From Candidatus Paraluminiphilus aquimaris (lineage in GTDB: Bacteria; Pseudomonadota; Gammaproteobacteria; Pseudomonadales; Halieaceae): 64,000 bases of DNA. The stretch lies in assembly GCF_026230195.1 (NCBI RefSeq), contig NZ_CP036501.1, positions 2,542,001-2,606,000 of the forward strand, given 5' to 3'. The notes beneath the pieces are model-generated. The model was given only the letters and a program-made list of their open reading frames with translations. It did not search any database and was not told the origin of the DNA. Of this stretch, positions 9,670 to 19,528 are shown one piece after another (the first letter of the stretch is position 1; every line of letters begins with the position of its first letter). The position numbers and the translations under genes are program-made.

Positions 9670-10508
9670 CAGGCGTAGCCCACCAAGATAAGTGACAGCG
9701 CAAAAAACGGTGCCGCACCACAGATTGAATCCAATCGATCGAGCAAGCCACCGTGCCCTGGGAGCAATGTGCCCGAATCTTTACAGCCGCTCTCGCGCTT
9801 GAACATACTGATCGTGAGGTCCCCTAGTACCGAGGCACCGCAGCAAAAAAGTCCAATCAAAAAGATTTCAACAGGGTGTATGTGAGCGTATTCCGGGGGC
9901 AGTAACCACCATACAACCGCGGCCAGACCCAGTACGACGAGCAACCCACCCCAAAAGCCTTCGATCGTCTTTTTGGGACTGACATCGGGCGCCAGCGGAT
10001 TACGTCCAAGGGTGCTTCCTACAAAATAAGCGCCAACGTCTGAGGCCGCGACTACCACGATGAAGAGTGTTGTAAGGATCCACCCGTTAGGCAATCCCAC
10101 CATATAAGACAGAGACAACCAGCCAGCGCCCAAAACAAAAAGACCAATCAAAGACCGCGTGACACGTGCGCGCCACAAAAAAGACAACTTGGGGTAACTC
10201 TCCACCAAGAACGCATTAGCCAGCCATGTAAAACAAGCGACCCCCAGTACGGGACGTATGGCCGCAGAGCTCTCAATGAGGTCAGGGTGGTATACCAAAA
10301 TAAAGCCTGTGCAGAGTCCCACGAAGACCAGTGAAAATATCATTCTTATCCAGCGGGCATCCCAACCGGACAAACCCGCCCATTCCCAAGCCCCGGCGGC
10401 AAAAACAACGGCAACCACAACCGACATAGCAAAAGGAGACAACTGCGTCACCGCCACCAAAAAGATGCCCATCATTACCAGAGCGGTGTAGATTCGCTTA
10501 ACTAACAC
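9669..10508 (-). CDS. cdsA: Phosphatidate cytidylyltransferase
   Basis: CdsA is an integral inner-membrane enzyme that makes CDP-diacylglycerol from phosphatidic acid and CTP, the branch point to all major phospholipids. The 279-residue protein is mostly hydrophobic with about eight membrane segments. The complete family signature is near the C-terminus: SMFKRESGCKDSG followed by LLPGHGGLLDRLDS. Translation starts at a GTG that overlaps the uppS stop (TAGTG), so the two are coupled. Confidence 0.96.
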   Translation of the reverse strand: MLVKRIYTALVMMGIFLVAVTQLSPFAMSVVVAVVFAAGAWEWAGLSGWDARWIRMIFSLVFVGLCTGFILVYHPDLIESSAAIRPVLGVACFTWLANAFLVESYPKLSFLWRARVTRSLIGLFVLGAGWLSLSYMVGLPNGWILTTLFIVVVAASDVGAYFVGSTLGRNPLAPDVSPKKTIEGFWGGLLVVLGLAAVVWWLLPPEYAHIHPVEIFLIGLFCCGASVLGDLTISMFKRESGCKDSGTLLPGHGGLLDRLDSICGAAPFFALSLILVGYA

Positions 10509-11266
10509 TAGACGCTCTCCACCTTTGGCCGCGCACCGTATCGACGATCTCTCCCGCGGAAATGCTCAATGGCTACATCTAGCTCATCCACGTTGAAATC
10601 AGGCCAGAGCGTATCAGTGAACCAGAGCTCGGCATAGGCGAATTGCCATAAGAGGAAGTTCGACAGTCGCCACTCGCCACCCGTGCGTATGCACAAGTCA
10701 GGCGTTGGCTTGTCGGCAAGCGCCATCCGTGAACTCAGTAACGTTTCATCGATGTCGTCAGCTGACAACCTGCCTGCGGCGACATCTCGAGCCAGTGAGG
10801 CGGCGGCTTCGCTCACATCCCACCGACCGCCATAGTCGAGTGCCAATACGAGCGTAGATTCGGTGTTGTGAGAGGTCGCGCGCTCAGAGTCCTCGAGTAA
10901 TTTTGCAATTCTTGGGCTGAGCCGGTCTCGTCGACCAATAAATTGAATCCGCACACCATCGGCGGCGAGTTCTTTAATTTCGCGCCGGAGGTATCGAGAC
11001 AGCAAGGCCATCAGAGCACGAACCTCCGGCACGGGTCGCTGCCAATTTTCACTAGAGAATGCGAAAAGCGTCAAAGTTTTAATGCCGCGATCACGGCAGG
11101 CGTACATCAGCGGTTTCACCACGTCAGCACCTGCGCGGTGTCCAACGGGCCCCGGAACACCCTTTTTCTTCGCCCATCGGTTATTGCCGTCCATAATGAC
11201 GGCAATGTGTTGGGGGGCAGGCCCTGTCGGGCTGGCGGGAAGCGTCACTTCGCGATCAACCCGCAA
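10508..11266 (-). CDS. uppS: Undecaprenyl diphosphate synthase (cis-prenyltransferase)
   Basis: UppS condenses eight isopentenyl diphosphates onto farnesyl diphosphate to form the C55 carrier for peptidoglycan and O-antigen. The catalytic region IAVIMDGNNRWAKK is at about residues 22-35, followed by GHRAGAD, LTLFAFSSENWQRP and the C-terminal IRTGGEWRLSNFLLWQ and AELWFTDTLWPDF motifs. The outer start is a TTG immediately after the frr stop (TAATTG); an in-frame GTG at 11245 would give a 245-residue protein nearer to family length. Neither has a strong ribosome site, so translation probably relies on coupling to frr. Confidence 0.94.
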   Translation of the reverse strand: MRVDREVTLPASPTGPAPQHIAVIMDGNNRWAKKKGVPGPVGHRAGADVVKPLMYACRDRGIKTLTLFAFSSENWQRPVPEVRALMALLSRYLRREIKELAADGVRIQFIGRRDRLSPRIAKLLEDSERATSHNTESTLVLALDYGGRWDVSEAAASLARDVAAGRLSADDIDETLLSSRMALADKPTPDLCIRTGGEWRLSNFLLWQFAYAELWFTDTLWPDFNVDELDVAIEHFRGRDRRYGARPKVESV

Positions 11267-11824
11267 TTAAATTTCCATCAAATCGGCTTCTTTGGCACCG
11301 AGCGCTGCATCAACTTTCGCAACGAACGCGTCGGTAAGCTTTTGGATTTGATCCTGACCTCGACGTTCATCGTCCTCCGAGATCTCTTTTTCCTTTACGA
11401 GCTCTTTGAGCATGCCGTTCGCATCACGCCGCGCGCTTCGAATGGACACCCTCGCTGATTCCGCTTCGGCTCGCGCCTGCTTGATGTATCCCTTACGCGT
11501 TTCCTCGGTCAACATGGGCATGGGGATACGAATCACATCGCCTGCGGTAGACGGGTTCAAGCCCAAATCACTCTTCATGATTGCTTTTTCCACATCGGGC
11601 GTAATCGACTTATCGAAAACACTCACAGCCAGCGTTCTCGCGTCTTCGACGTTAATACTCGCCATTTGCTTCAGCGGCGTCTCGGCGCCGTAATAGTCGA
11701 TGCGAATGCCATCAAGAATACTGGGGTGGGCTCGCCCCGTTCTAATCTTATTGAAATTCTGCCCCAAAGCTTCAAGCGACTTTTCCATTCGCTCTTCAGC
11801 ATCGCTTTGTATGTCGTCAATCAT
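11267..11824 (-). CDS. frr: Ribosome recycling factor
   Basis: RRF works with EF-G to split post-termination ribosomes. The 185-residue protein shows the full family pattern: an N-terminal helix with [25 protein letters not shown], the small beta domain ([19 protein letters not shown]), the [16 protein letters not shown] hinge region and the long C-terminal coiled helices. It lies 42 bases after pyrH and immediately before uppS in the conserved tsf-pyrH-frr-uppS order. Confidence 0.97.
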   Translation of the reverse strand: MIDDIQSDAEERMEKSLEALGQNFNKIRTGRAHPSILDGIRIDYYGAETPLKQMASINVEDARTLAVSVFDKSITPDVEKAIMKSDLGLNPSTAGDVIRIPMPMLTEETRKGYIKQARAEAESARVSIRSARRDANGMLKELVKEKEISEDDERRGQDQIQKLTDAFVAKVDAALGAKEADLMEI

Positions 11825-11866
11825 CTTTTTGATCTCCAGATCGGTAGCGCAGCAAACAAACCGCCG

Positions 11867-12583
11867 CTACTGAATCAATGTACCCTCAGATCCACCCCGT
11901 ACGATACTCAATAACGCGCCTTTCATCGACATATTAAAAACGCGCACAGGCATTTCGTGATCACGTACTAAGCAAATGGCTGTGAGATCCATCACACCAA
12001 GTTTATTGTCTAGCACTTCATCATAGGTGAGGGACTCGTATTTAACTGCCGTCGAATCCTTCATGGGATCTGCGTTGTACACGCCGTCCACCTTTGTCGC
12101 TTTGAGAACAATGTCCGCCTCGACTTCAATGCCTCGCAAGCACGCTGAGGAATCAGTGGTAAAGAACGGGTTGCCCGTTCCTGCTGAAAAGATCACAACG
12201 TCGCCTTGTGACATTGCACGAATTGCCTTTCGTCGATCGTAATGATCGACCACACCGCTCATAGGGATCGCAGACATCACCTGCGTTGCGATGTTTGAGC
12301 GCTCGAGCGCATCGCGAAGCGCCAAAGCGTTCATTACAGTCGCCAGCATACCCATGTGATCGCCAGTGACGCGATCGAGACCGGCTGCTTGCAGTGCGGC
12401 ACCCCTAAAGAGGTTCCCGCCCCCAACAACCAATCCCACCTGGACACCAATACCGACCAGCTGCCCTATCTCCAGTGCCATTTGGTCGAGTACCTTTGGA
12501 TCGATGCCAAAGGGTTGATCGCCCGTTAGGGCCTCCCCGCTGAGTTTAAGTAAGATGCGCTTGTAGACTTTTTCTGTTGCCAT
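11867..12583 (-). CDS. pyrH: Uridylate kinase
   Basis: PyrH is a hexameric UMP kinase of the amino-acid kinase fold, essential for pyrimidine nucleotides. [12 protein letters not shown] near residue 7, [26 protein letters not shown], and the C-terminal [13 protein letters not shown] are family landmarks. The frame is open to 12637, but the ATG at 12583 (MATEKVYKR) is chosen: GGGAG lies 7 bases upstream and the 238-residue product matches the family. The 267-base gap to tsf (12584-12850) holds no recognisable gene and no convincing minus-strand terminator, so pyrH may have its own promoter there. Confidence 0.96.
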   Translation of the reverse strand: MATEKVYKRILLKLSGEALTGDQPFGIDPKVLDQMALEIGQLVGIGVQVGLVVGGGNLFRGAALQAAGLDRVTGDHMGMLATVMNALALRDALERSNIATQVMSAIPMSGVVDHYDRRKAIRAMSQGDVVIFSAGTGNPFFTTDSSACLRGIEVEADIVLKATKVDGVYNADPMKDSTAVKYESLTYDEVLDNKLGVMDLTAICLVRDHEMPVRVFNMSMKGALLSIVRGGSEGTLIQ

Positions 12584-12850
12584 ACTTATCTCCCGGATCT
12601 GTACCGCCACCGCAAGGGTAGCGGCGTTTTTTCTCACAACCTTCTTACCGCTTAGTCGCCACCTTCTTACAACGGACTGACAACCTGCTCAAAACCCGCC
12701 ATGAGGAGCGCTAAGCCGGCCAAACTCAACCTCTGCGAGCCTTATTCCTAGCGTTTGTGGGCAGACCACCAACCGCCTCCACCTGCATCCACTCAACACA
12801 CTCGACCGTGCTCAAGCGGCACGGCTGAGCTGAGCGGCTTATATGTCGGT

Positions 12851-13708
12851 TTAGTTACCCAGCTGTGCGGCAACTTCAGCAGCGAAATCGACCTTCTCGA
12901 CCTCAATACCCTCACCCACTTCGAACCGTGTAAAGCCCGCTACGCTTGCGCCAGCTGCCTTCACGAGCTTCCCTACCGTAACGTCGGGATCTTTTACGAA
13001 CGCTTGCTCAGTCAAGCTGTTTTCGGCGAGGTACTTGCGAATGCGCCCTTCAATCATTTTCTCGACGATTTCTGGAGGCTTTCCAGAGTCCGCTGCCTGC
13101 GCGGTATAAATTTCGCGCTCTTTTTGCAGCTGATCTTCTGGCATATCTGCAGGTGACACCACCGCTGGATTCACAGCGGCCACGTGCATCGCCACATCTT
13201 TCGCCAACTCTTCATCACCACCAGTGAGCTCAACGAGCACCGCGATGCGACTGTTGCCGTGAACATAACCACCGACGACACCGTCGTTAGCTGTAACGAC
13301 TCCAACACGACGAACGGAAATGTTTTCACCGATCTTTTGAACCAGGGCTTGGCGAGCGTCCTCGATTTCGCCACCGGCAATCGCGGCAATATCGTCAGTC
13401 TGCAATTCGACAGCTTTATCCATAACCTGCGAGACGAAGCCTGCGAAATTTTCATCGCGAGCAACAAAGTCGGTTTCGCTGTTTACTTCACCGATCACAC
13501 CGGACTTACCGTCCGCAGAGATTCTCATCGCAACAACGCCATCAGCTGCCGTACGACCCGCTTTCTTCGCCGCCTTCATACCACTTGATTTGCGAAGCTC
13601 CTCGATAGCAACCTCGACATCACCACCTGCGGCAGCAAGTGCCTTTTTACACTCGAGCAAACCCAGACCTGTTCGTTCCCGCAATTCCTTAACTAATGCA
13701 GCAGACAT
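12851..13708 (-). CDS. tsf: Translation elongation factor Ts
   Basis: EF-Ts exchanges GDP on EF-Tu. The 285-residue protein starts with the UBA-like domain [25 protein letters not shown], then the core with [27 protein letters not shown] and the dimerisation/coiled region, ending [16 protein letters not shown] and the C-terminal module. It lies 91 bases after rpsB, separated from it by a strong intrinsic hairpin that should reduce tsf transcription relative to rpsB. Confidence 0.97.
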   Translation of the reverse strand: MSAALVKELRERTGLGLLECKKALAAAGGDVEVAIEELRKSSGMKAAKKAGRTAADGVVAMRISADGKSGVIGEVNSETDFVARDENFAGFVSQVMDKAVELQTDDIAAIAGGEIEDARQALVQKIGENISVRRVGVVTANDGVVGGYVHGNSRIAVLVELTGGDEELAKDVAMHVAAVNPAVVSPADMPEDQLQKEREIYTAQAADSGKPPEIVEKMIEGRIRKYLAENSLTEQAFVKDPDVTVGKLVKAAGASVAGFTRFEVGEGIEVEKVDFAAEVAAQLGN

Positions 13709-13763
13709 TTTTTAACCCTTCTAACGTCTCAAAACAGCCTCGCCTTTAGTGCGAGACCACACT

Positions 13764-13790
13764 TAAAAAAAAGCCGCGCTAGGCGCGGCC
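13764..13790 (-). terminator. Intrinsic terminator/attenuator between rpsB and tsf
   Basis: Read on the minus strand, GCCGCGC-CTA-GCGCGGC forms a perfect 7-bp GC-rich stem with a 3-base loop, followed directly by eight T residues (plus-strand coordinates: stem 13773-13779 and 13783-13789, A-run 13765-13772). It sits just after the rpsB stop and before tsf. A partial terminator in this gap is known in the rpsB-tsf operon of E. coli; here the geometry suggests strong attenuation, with read-through or another promoter supplying tsf. Confidence 0.88.
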
Positions 13791-13799
13791 GATAAATAT

Positions 13800-14573
13800 T
13801 TACTCGGCGTCGCCGGCAACCTCAGCGGGCGCCTCGGCTTCTTCTGTCTCAACGACTTCCATGAACTCATCGACAACGGGCGCTTCAGAACCCGCGCCTT
13901 TACCCGCCATGACCGCATCAGCAACCGCTGTAACGTATAACTTGATCGCGCGGATCGCGTCGTCGTTACCGGGAATGATGTAATCGACACCGTCGGGGTT
14001 ACTGTTCGTGTCCACAATGCCGATGACCGGAATACCCAGCTTGTTGGCTTCAGTGATCGCAATGCGCTCGTGATCTACGTCAACGACAAATAACGCATCG
14101 GGCAGTCCGCCCATGTCCTTAATACCGCCGATAGAGCGATCGAGCTTATCTTTGCTGCGCGAACGCATCAGAGCTTCTTTTTTCGTGAGCTTGTCGAACG
14201 TGCCGTCCTGCTCCTGAGTCTCAAGGTCTCGCAGACGCTTGATTGATGACCGGATGGTCTTGTAGTTGGTGAGCATGCCACCCAACCATCGGTGACTGAC
14301 GTACGGCATTCCGCAACGCGCCGCCTGCTCCTGAATAATTTTACCTGCGGCACGCTTCGTGCCAACGAACATGATTTGGTTCTTGTTCTCTGCCAAACGC
14401 TGAATAAATCCAAGCGCGTCATTAAAGGCGGGAACCGTGTGCTCGAGGTTAATGATGTGAATCTTGTTTCTTGCACCAAAGATGTATTGATCCATCTTGG
14501 GGTTCCAGAAACGAGTTTGGTGGCCAAAGTGCGCGCCGGCCTGCAACAAATCGCGCATGCTTACTTGTGTCAT
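13800..14573 (-). CDS. rpsB: 30S ribosomal protein S2
   Basis: S2 is a 30S subunit protein that helps recruit S1. The 257-residue sequence shows the family hallmarks: [22 protein letters not shown] at the N-terminus, then [25 protein letters not shown], then [16 protein letters not shown] and [19 protein letters not shown]. The C-terminus has an acidic, Ala/Glu-rich tail (about residues 235-257), common in this group. First gene of the minus-strand block; map is transcribed divergently 236 bases away. Confidence 0.98.
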   Translation of the reverse strand: MTQVSMRDLLQAGAHFGHQTRFWNPKMDQYIFGARNKIHIINLEHTVPAFNDALGFIQRLAENKNQIMFVGTKRAAGKIIQEQAARCGMPYVSHRWLGGMLTNYKTIRSSIKRLRDLETQEQDGTFDKLTKKEALMRSRSKDKLDRSIGGIKDMGGLPDALFVVDVDHERIAITEANKLGIPVIGIVDTNSNPDGVDYIIPGNDDAIRAIKLYVTAVADAVMAGKGAGSEAPVVDEFMEVVETEEAEAPAEVAGDAE

Positions 14574-14710
14574 AACTTTTCTCTAAGTTGGGTTTCACTT
14601 CCGTCTACGCAAAATGTCCAACCGACGTATCGGCACCCGGCACTTTGTTGTGTGTAAACGTGCTATTTATTACCGGCATATCCGATAACGGCGCGCTTTA
14701 TACCACAGGC

Positions 14711-14740
14711 TTGCTTTCTCCAGAAGCCTTTAACTGTAAT
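14711..14740 (+). promoter_or_regulatory. Candidate sigma-70 promoter for map
   Basis: In the 236-base divergent gap between rpsB and map, TTGCTT (14711-14716) and TGTAAT (14735-14740) are 18 bases apart and lie about 70 bases upstream of the map start. The -10 matches the consensus at five of six positions, the -35 only moderately. Assigned by eye; the opposing rpsB promoter must also lie in this gap, but I could not pick it out. Confidence 0.3.
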
Positions 14741-14809
14741 ATTGCCCCTCCCATGCGGTAAACTACCCAAAAACCCCCATCTGAAACGACAAGGCTTGGA
14801 ATCGAGTAA

Positions 14810-15592
14810 GTGAGCAACGTAGCTATTAAAACTGATGAAGACCTCGAAGGTATGCGCGAAGCAGGTCGCCTCGCAGCAGAGGTACTGGAAATGATCCGGC
14901 CCCATGTTGTCCCCGGCATCTCAACGGGTGAGCTTGACCGTATCTGTCACGATTACATCGTTAACGTTCAGAACGCCATCCCGGCGCCGCTCAACTACAA
15001 AGGCTTCCCCAAATCCATCTGTACCTCTGTCAACGAAGTAATTTGTCATGGCATTCCCTCAGAGGCCAAAGTTCTGAAGCAAGGCGACATTATCAACATC
15101 GATGTCACTGTCATAAAAGATGGTTGGCATGGTGATACCAGTATTATGGTTCCCGTCGGTAAAGTAGCGCCGCATGCGGAACGTCTCATGCGGGTTACGC
15201 AAGAGTGTCTCTATAAAGGACTGGCGCTGGTCAAACCAGGCGCGCGCTTAGGCGATATTGGACAGGTCATTCAACAGTACGCCGAATCTTCGTATTACTC
15301 CGTTGTAAGGGAGTACTGCGGCCATGGAATCGGCAAGGTTTTTCACGAAGAACCTCAAGTGCTCCACTACGGGCGTGCCGGCACAGGGCTTGTGCTAGAG
15401 AAAGGCATGACGTTTACCGTCGAGCCGATGGTAAACGCGGGTAAACGACACACCAAACTCAACACGCGAGACGGCTGGACTGTAACAACACGTGATGGCC
15501 GATTATCCGCCCAGTGGGAGCACACGATCGCGGTCACTGATGATGGATGCGAAGTACTCACCAAAAGACCCAGCGAGACACTTCCGTTTTAA
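14810..15592 (+). CDS. map: Methionine aminopeptidase, type I
   Basis: MetAP removes the initiator methionine from nascent proteins. The 260-residue protein has the pita-bread fold residues: GFPKSICTSVNEVICHGIP (His), IINIDVTVIKDGWHGDTS (two metal Asp), REYCGHGIGKVFHEEPQVLHYG (metal His), TFTVEPMVN (Glu) and WEHTIAV (Glu). The start is a GTG at 14810 with a weak upstream GAG; M15 downstream is less likely because it would remove conserved N-terminal residues. Divergent from rpsB, the usual arrangement. Confidence 0.97.
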   Translation: MSNVAIKTDEDLEGMREAGRLAAEVLEMIRPHVVPGISTGELDRICHDYIVNVQNAIPAPLNYKGFPKSICTSVNEVICHGIPSEAKVLKQGDIINIDVTVIKDGWHGDTSIMVPVGKVAPHAERLMRVTQECLYKGLALVKPGARLGDIGQVIQQYAESSYYSVVREYCGHGIGKVFHEEPQVLHYGRAGTGLVLEKGMTFTVEPMVNAGKRHTKLNTRDGWTVTTRDGRLSAQWEHTIAVTDDGCEVLTKRPSETLPF

Positions 15593-15723
15593 GACCTATC
15601 TTGAAGGGATAGGCAGAGTCGTAATGGCGGTAGCCGCAACCTAAGTATTTATTCGCTTACGACCTAAAAGCTCTAATCTGGTTTTCAACCCGTACTAAAC
15701 GAGAACACACGACACTCGAACCT

Positions 15724-18333
15724 ATGGCGACACCGTTACTGACAGCATTGATTGCAGAACTTAGAAGTGAGCTCAAAGCCCGTAATACCGAGCTTGCAGG
15801 TCAATTTTCGCCCGACGTATCGGTCACACCGTTATTGCGTTCGCGATGTCTAGCCGTAGATTCCGCGCTTCAGCGACTCTGGTACCACTTCGACCTCGAC
15901 GAGACTGGCGCAACATTAGCCGCCGTGGGGGGATATGGTCGCGGGGAGTTATTTCCCGAGTCCGACATAGACGTTCTTATTCTTGTGGCAAACGAGAGAG
16001 CCCCTGATACGACTGCACTGTCGGGCTTTATCAGTGCATTGTGGGACTTAGGACTAAAAATAGGCCACAGCGTCCGGACGCCCGATGAGTGCATTTCGCT
16101 CGCCTCGAGCGATATCACTGTCATGACGACCTTGCTTGAGACGCGCTTGTTAAGCGGGAGCAATGATTTACTTCTCGAAATTACTCGCCGGTTAGAGAGT
16201 GAGCAGGTTTGGCCAACGGCCACGTTCTTTAACGGAAAAATTGAAGAACAGAGCGCTCGTCATGAAAAGTTCGGTTTAACCGGGTACAGCTTGGAACCGA
16301 ATGTGAAATCGTCCCCGGGGGGTCTCCGCGATATTCAGGTTATTGGCTGGATAGCCCGCCGCCATTTTGGGATTGGGCTTGATGAGCTTCCGACTGGAGA
16401 GTTCCTGACAGAGGAAGAACTCGCTCTTTTGAACGAAGGGCACGACGCGCTAAGCCGTGTTCGTTTTGCGCTGCATGCCAAAACAGGACGAGAAGAAGAT
16501 CGTCTTCTTTTTGAGCACCAGCAAACGCTCGCCAAGCAATGGGGGTTTGAAGATCACGGCAAACTCGCCGTGGAACAATTCATGCAGGCGTATTTTCGCA
16601 ACGTGCAAGCTGTGTCACACACCACTGCGCTGCTGATCGATATCTTTCAAAAGACCTTGTTGCATAACGAGGCCTCGGCATCCGTCATTATCGATGAAGA
16701 TTTTGAATTGATTGATGACCGCATTTCCGCGCGACATGAGGCTGTTTTTTCAGCCAACCCCTCCAATCTGCTGCGGATTTTTTCCGTCATTGCGCGTGAT
16801 AGCCGCATTAAACGCATTGATCCAGAGACGACACGACTGTTACGGGGCTCCGCCCCGCTGCTTGATGATGACTTTAAACAGGACCCTGTAAATCGTCGTG
16901 CATTTCGCGACATCATTGCAGCGCCGCACAATATGACCAAGCAGTTGCGAAGGATGCTGCGCCATGGCGTACTCGCCCGGTACCTGCCGGCCTTTGGCGC
17001 TATTGTCGGACAGATGCAATTCGATATGTTTCATACCTACACGGTCGATGCGCATACCATGCAGGTGATTGCCAACTGCCGCAGATTCCTTCGCGCCGAC
17101 TACACCGATACCTTTCCCGTCACAACGCGCATTGCCCAACGCTTGAGAAACCCGACACTCTTGTTTGTTGCAGCCTTATTTCACGACATTGGAAAAGGGC
17201 GAGGAGGCGACCATTCCGAGCTGGGGGCGGTCGATGCTCGCGCCTTCTGTGAACAGCACTTTTTTGACGAGCCCGATACCGAATTAATCGTCTGGCTGGT
17301 AAGTAACCATTTATTCATGAGCTCTTTCTCACAAAAACGGGATATCTCTGATCCGGAAGAGATTCAGCGCTTTGCCGAACATGTCTCTACCGAAGAGCGC
17401 CTTGATTATTTGTTCACGCTAACCGTTGCTGACATTAACGGGACCAACCCTGAGCTCTGGAATGCGTGGCGAAGCTCTTTGCTACGACATCTCTACACGG
17501 AAACACGTCGCGCGCTGCGACGCGGCCTAACAAATCCGCTTGCGCGTGAAGATGTTATTAGTGCCACCAAGAAGGCGGCAGCGCACCTCCTCGAGTTCAG
17601 GGGATTCCTCGACGACGAACTTGATGAAATCTGGGCCGCACGAGGTGATGATTACTTTCTTCGCGAGCGCCCAGAGGATGTCGCCTGGCACACTGAGGCC
17701 ATTGCGGACTTTGATGACAGCGGCGAACCATTGGTATTAATCAAACAATCCTCGGAGTCGCTAATAGCCAATGCGACCCAGATCTTTGTGAACACCCAAG
17801 ACACGGAAAATGTATTTCCAAAAGTCTGCTCGGCGCTTGAACTTCTCGATCTAAGCATTAACGATGCGCGGATTTACAGTGGTACCGATGGTGCGACGCT
17901 CGATACGTTTTTTGTATTGAAGGCTGATGGTTCACCCGTTGACAGTGCTCCTGAAACCTTAAACATGATCGAACGCGCCATTATCGCTGCCCTGACAACG
18001 TCTACATTGAGTCAGAGCAATCAGCGCATAAACCGAACACTGCGCTCTTTTCTGTCACCCACTGAAGTGACGTTCATTGAGGACAGCAATCGAAACCTGA
18101 CGATTATGGAGCTTAGCTCACCCGATAGACCCGGTCTTTTAGCACGGGTTGGCCAAATCATGGCTGAAAACAATATCAGCATTCAAGGGGCAAAAATTCA
18201 AACACTGGGAGAGCGTGTTGAAGATGTGTTTTTCCTCACCACACAACAGGGCGATCGCCTTGCCGACGACGCTGTGTGTGAGCGTTTGCGAGAGCAGGTG
18301 TGTACGGCTTTAGACACGGGCTTAGCCGCATGA
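15724..18333 (+). CDS. glnD: Bifunctional PII uridylyltransferase / uridylyl-removing enzyme
   Basis: GlnD senses glutamine and uridylylates or de-uridylylates PII proteins, setting nitrogen control. Domains in order: nucleotidyltransferase with GGYGRGEL (69-76) and ESDIDVLIL (79-87); PII-uridylyltransferase helical domain; HD hydrolase with LFHDIGKGRGGDHSELG near residues 485-500; two C-terminal ACT domains (about 690-770 and 800-869; the last begins IMELSSPDRPGLLARVGQ). 869 residues, normal. The map-glnD gap of 131 bases contains a short hairpin (15595-15613) without a T-tract. Its stop overlaps the dapC start (ATGA). Confidence 0.97.
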   Translation: MATPLLTALIAELRSELKARNTELAGQFSPDVSVTPLLRSRCLAVDSALQRLWYHFDLDETGATLAAVGGYGRGELFPESDIDVLILVANERAPDTTALSGFISALWDLGLKIGHSVRTPDECISLASSDITVMTTLLETRLLSGSNDLLLEITRRLESEQVWPTATFFNGKIEEQSARHEKFGLTGYSLEPNVKSSPGGLRDIQVIGWIARRHFGIGLDELPTGEFLTEEELALLNEGHDALSRVRFALHAKTGREEDRLLFEHQQTLAKQWGFEDHGKLAVEQFMQAYFRNVQAVSHTTALLIDIFQKTLLHNEASASVIIDEDFELIDDRISARHEAVFSANPSNLLRIFSVIARDSRIKRIDPETTRLLRGSAPLLDDDFKQDPVNRRAFRDIIAAPHNMTKQLRRMLRHGVLARYLPAFGAIVGQMQFDMFHTYTVDAHTMQVIANCRRFLRADYTDTFPVTTRIAQRLRNPTLLFVAALFHDIGKGRGGDHSELGAVDARAFCEQHFFDEPDTELIVWLVSNHLFMSSFSQKRDISDPEEIQRFAEHVSTEERLDYLFTLTVADINGTNPELWNAWRSSLLRHLYTETRRALRRGLTNPLAREDVISATKKAAAHLLEFRGFLDDELDEIWAARGDDYFLRERPEDVAWHTEAIADFDDSGEPLVLIKQSSESLIANATQIFVNTQDTENVFPKVCSALELLDLSINDARIYSGTDGATLDTFFVLKADGSPVDSAPETLNMIERAIIAALTTSTLSQSNQRINRTLRSFLSPTEVTFIEDSNRNLTIMELSSPDRPGLLARVGQIMAENNISIQGAKIQTLGERVEDVFFLTTQQGDRLADDAVCERLREQVCTALDTGLAA

Positions 18334-19517
18334 ATCCGGGCCTTAATACACTTCACCCCTATCCGTTTGAGAAGCTTGCACAGCTGACAGCGAGCGCAGA
18401 GCTTCCCCCACTAGAGCGAATTGCGCTGACGATAGGAGAGCCAAAACACCAGCCGCCGGCACACGTGCTGGAGGCCCTAGTTGCCTCTGTTGAAGAAGTC
18501 GCAAAGTACCCCTCTATTATCGGACAAGCTGAGCTTCGAGAAAGCATTGCGCGCTGGGTGGCGTCGCGATTTAAGACCCGTGCGATCGACCCCGCCACCG
18601 AAGTGCTCCCGGTCAACGGGACTCGCGAAGGTTTATTTGCCATTACACAGGCGCTTGTGACACCGAACCGCAGGGGTGGCGTTGTCATACCCAACCCGTT
18701 TTACCAGATCTACGAGGGCGCAGCATTGCTCGCTAATGTTGAACCCCTGCTTGTTCCCGCAACCGAGGCCACAGGTCACCTCGCCGACTACAGCATACTG
18801 TCTGACGACGATTGGGAGCGCTGTGAGATGCTCTTCATTTGCACGCCGGGAAACCCCTCCGGCGCCGTCATTCCCGAAGCCGAACTCCATTTTCTCATCG
18901 AGAAAGCCCTTGAGCACAACGTCGTTCTGATCAGTGACGAGTGTTACAGCGAACTCTATTACGACGAGGAGCGTCCGCCCGTTGGGCTCCTTGAAGCAGC
19001 GAGCACTTACGGGAATACCGAGCTTAAGCAGTGCCTCGCTTTTCATAGCCTATCTAAGCGATCGAACTTGCCCGGATTGCGATCAGGATTTGTCGCAGGC
19101 GATGCTGAGCTCATCGCACAGTTCAAGCGCTACCGCACCTATCACGGTTGCGCGATGCCGTTACATCACCAATTAGCCAGTATCGCCGCATGGTCTGACG
19201 AGGACCATGTTGTTAAAAACCGCGCCCTTTATCGCGCGAAGTTTGACGCTGTAACCGATCGACTTTCGTCGGTTTTACCGGTCAGCATTCCCGAAGCTGG
19301 GTTTTATTTATGGGCAAGGACACCCACATCAGACACCACCTTTGCACGAGACTTACTCAGTCACACGCATGTTGCCGTTCTACCGGGGAGTTTTCTTGGC
19401 CGATCAGTAAACGGGATTAACCCGGGCTCCGACCATATTCGCATGGCGCTTGTGGCTACCCTCGCGGAAACGCTTGAGGCGGCAGATCGCATATGCCATT
19501 GGCTTAGGCGCGGGTAA
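18330..19517 (+). CDS. dapC: N-succinyldiaminopimelate aminotransferase DapC
   Basis: DapC is a PLP-dependent class I/II aminotransferase converting N-succinyl-2-amino-6-ketopimelate to N-succinyl-LL-diaminopimelate in the lysine/peptidoglycan pathway. NPGLNTLHPYPFEKLAQL at the N-terminus and NGTREGLF, CTPGNPSGAVI, ISDECYSELYYDE and the PLP-lysine region SLSKRSNLPGLRSGF are diagnostic. The ATG at 18330 is used because it overlaps the glnD stop (ATGA); the frame extends slightly further upstream inside glnD. The glnD-dapC pairing and the nearby dapD-dapE support DapC over other aminotransferases. 395 residues. Confidence 0.94.
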   Translation: MNPGLNTLHPYPFEKLAQLTASAELPPLERIALTIGEPKHQPPAHVLEALVASVEEVAKYPSIIGQAELRESIARWVASRFKTRAIDPATEVLPVNGTREGLFAITQALVTPNRRGGVVIPNPFYQIYEGAALLANVEPLLVPATEATGHLADYSILSDDDWERCEMLFICTPGNPSGAVIPEAELHFLIEKALEHNVVLISDECYSELYYDEERPPVGLLEAASTYGNTELKQCLAFHSLSKRSNLPGLRSGFVAGDAELIAQFKRYRTYHGCAMPLHHQLASIAAWSDEDHVVKNRALYRAKFDAVTDRLSSVLPVSIPEAGFYLWARTPTSDTTFARDLLSHTHVAVLPGSFLGRSVNGINPGSDHIRMALVATLAETLEAADRICHWLRRG

Positions 19518-19528
19518 GGCAAGAGACA

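Noticed and set aside
10943-11458. Plus-strand open frame across uppS and frr
   Set aside because: Antisense to two essential, well-conserved genes; no supporting start signal.
12605-12635. Plus-strand GC stem with T6 run near the pyrH start
   Set aside because: The stem pairs imperfectly (bulged), and no plus-strand gene ends there, so a terminator role makes no sense.
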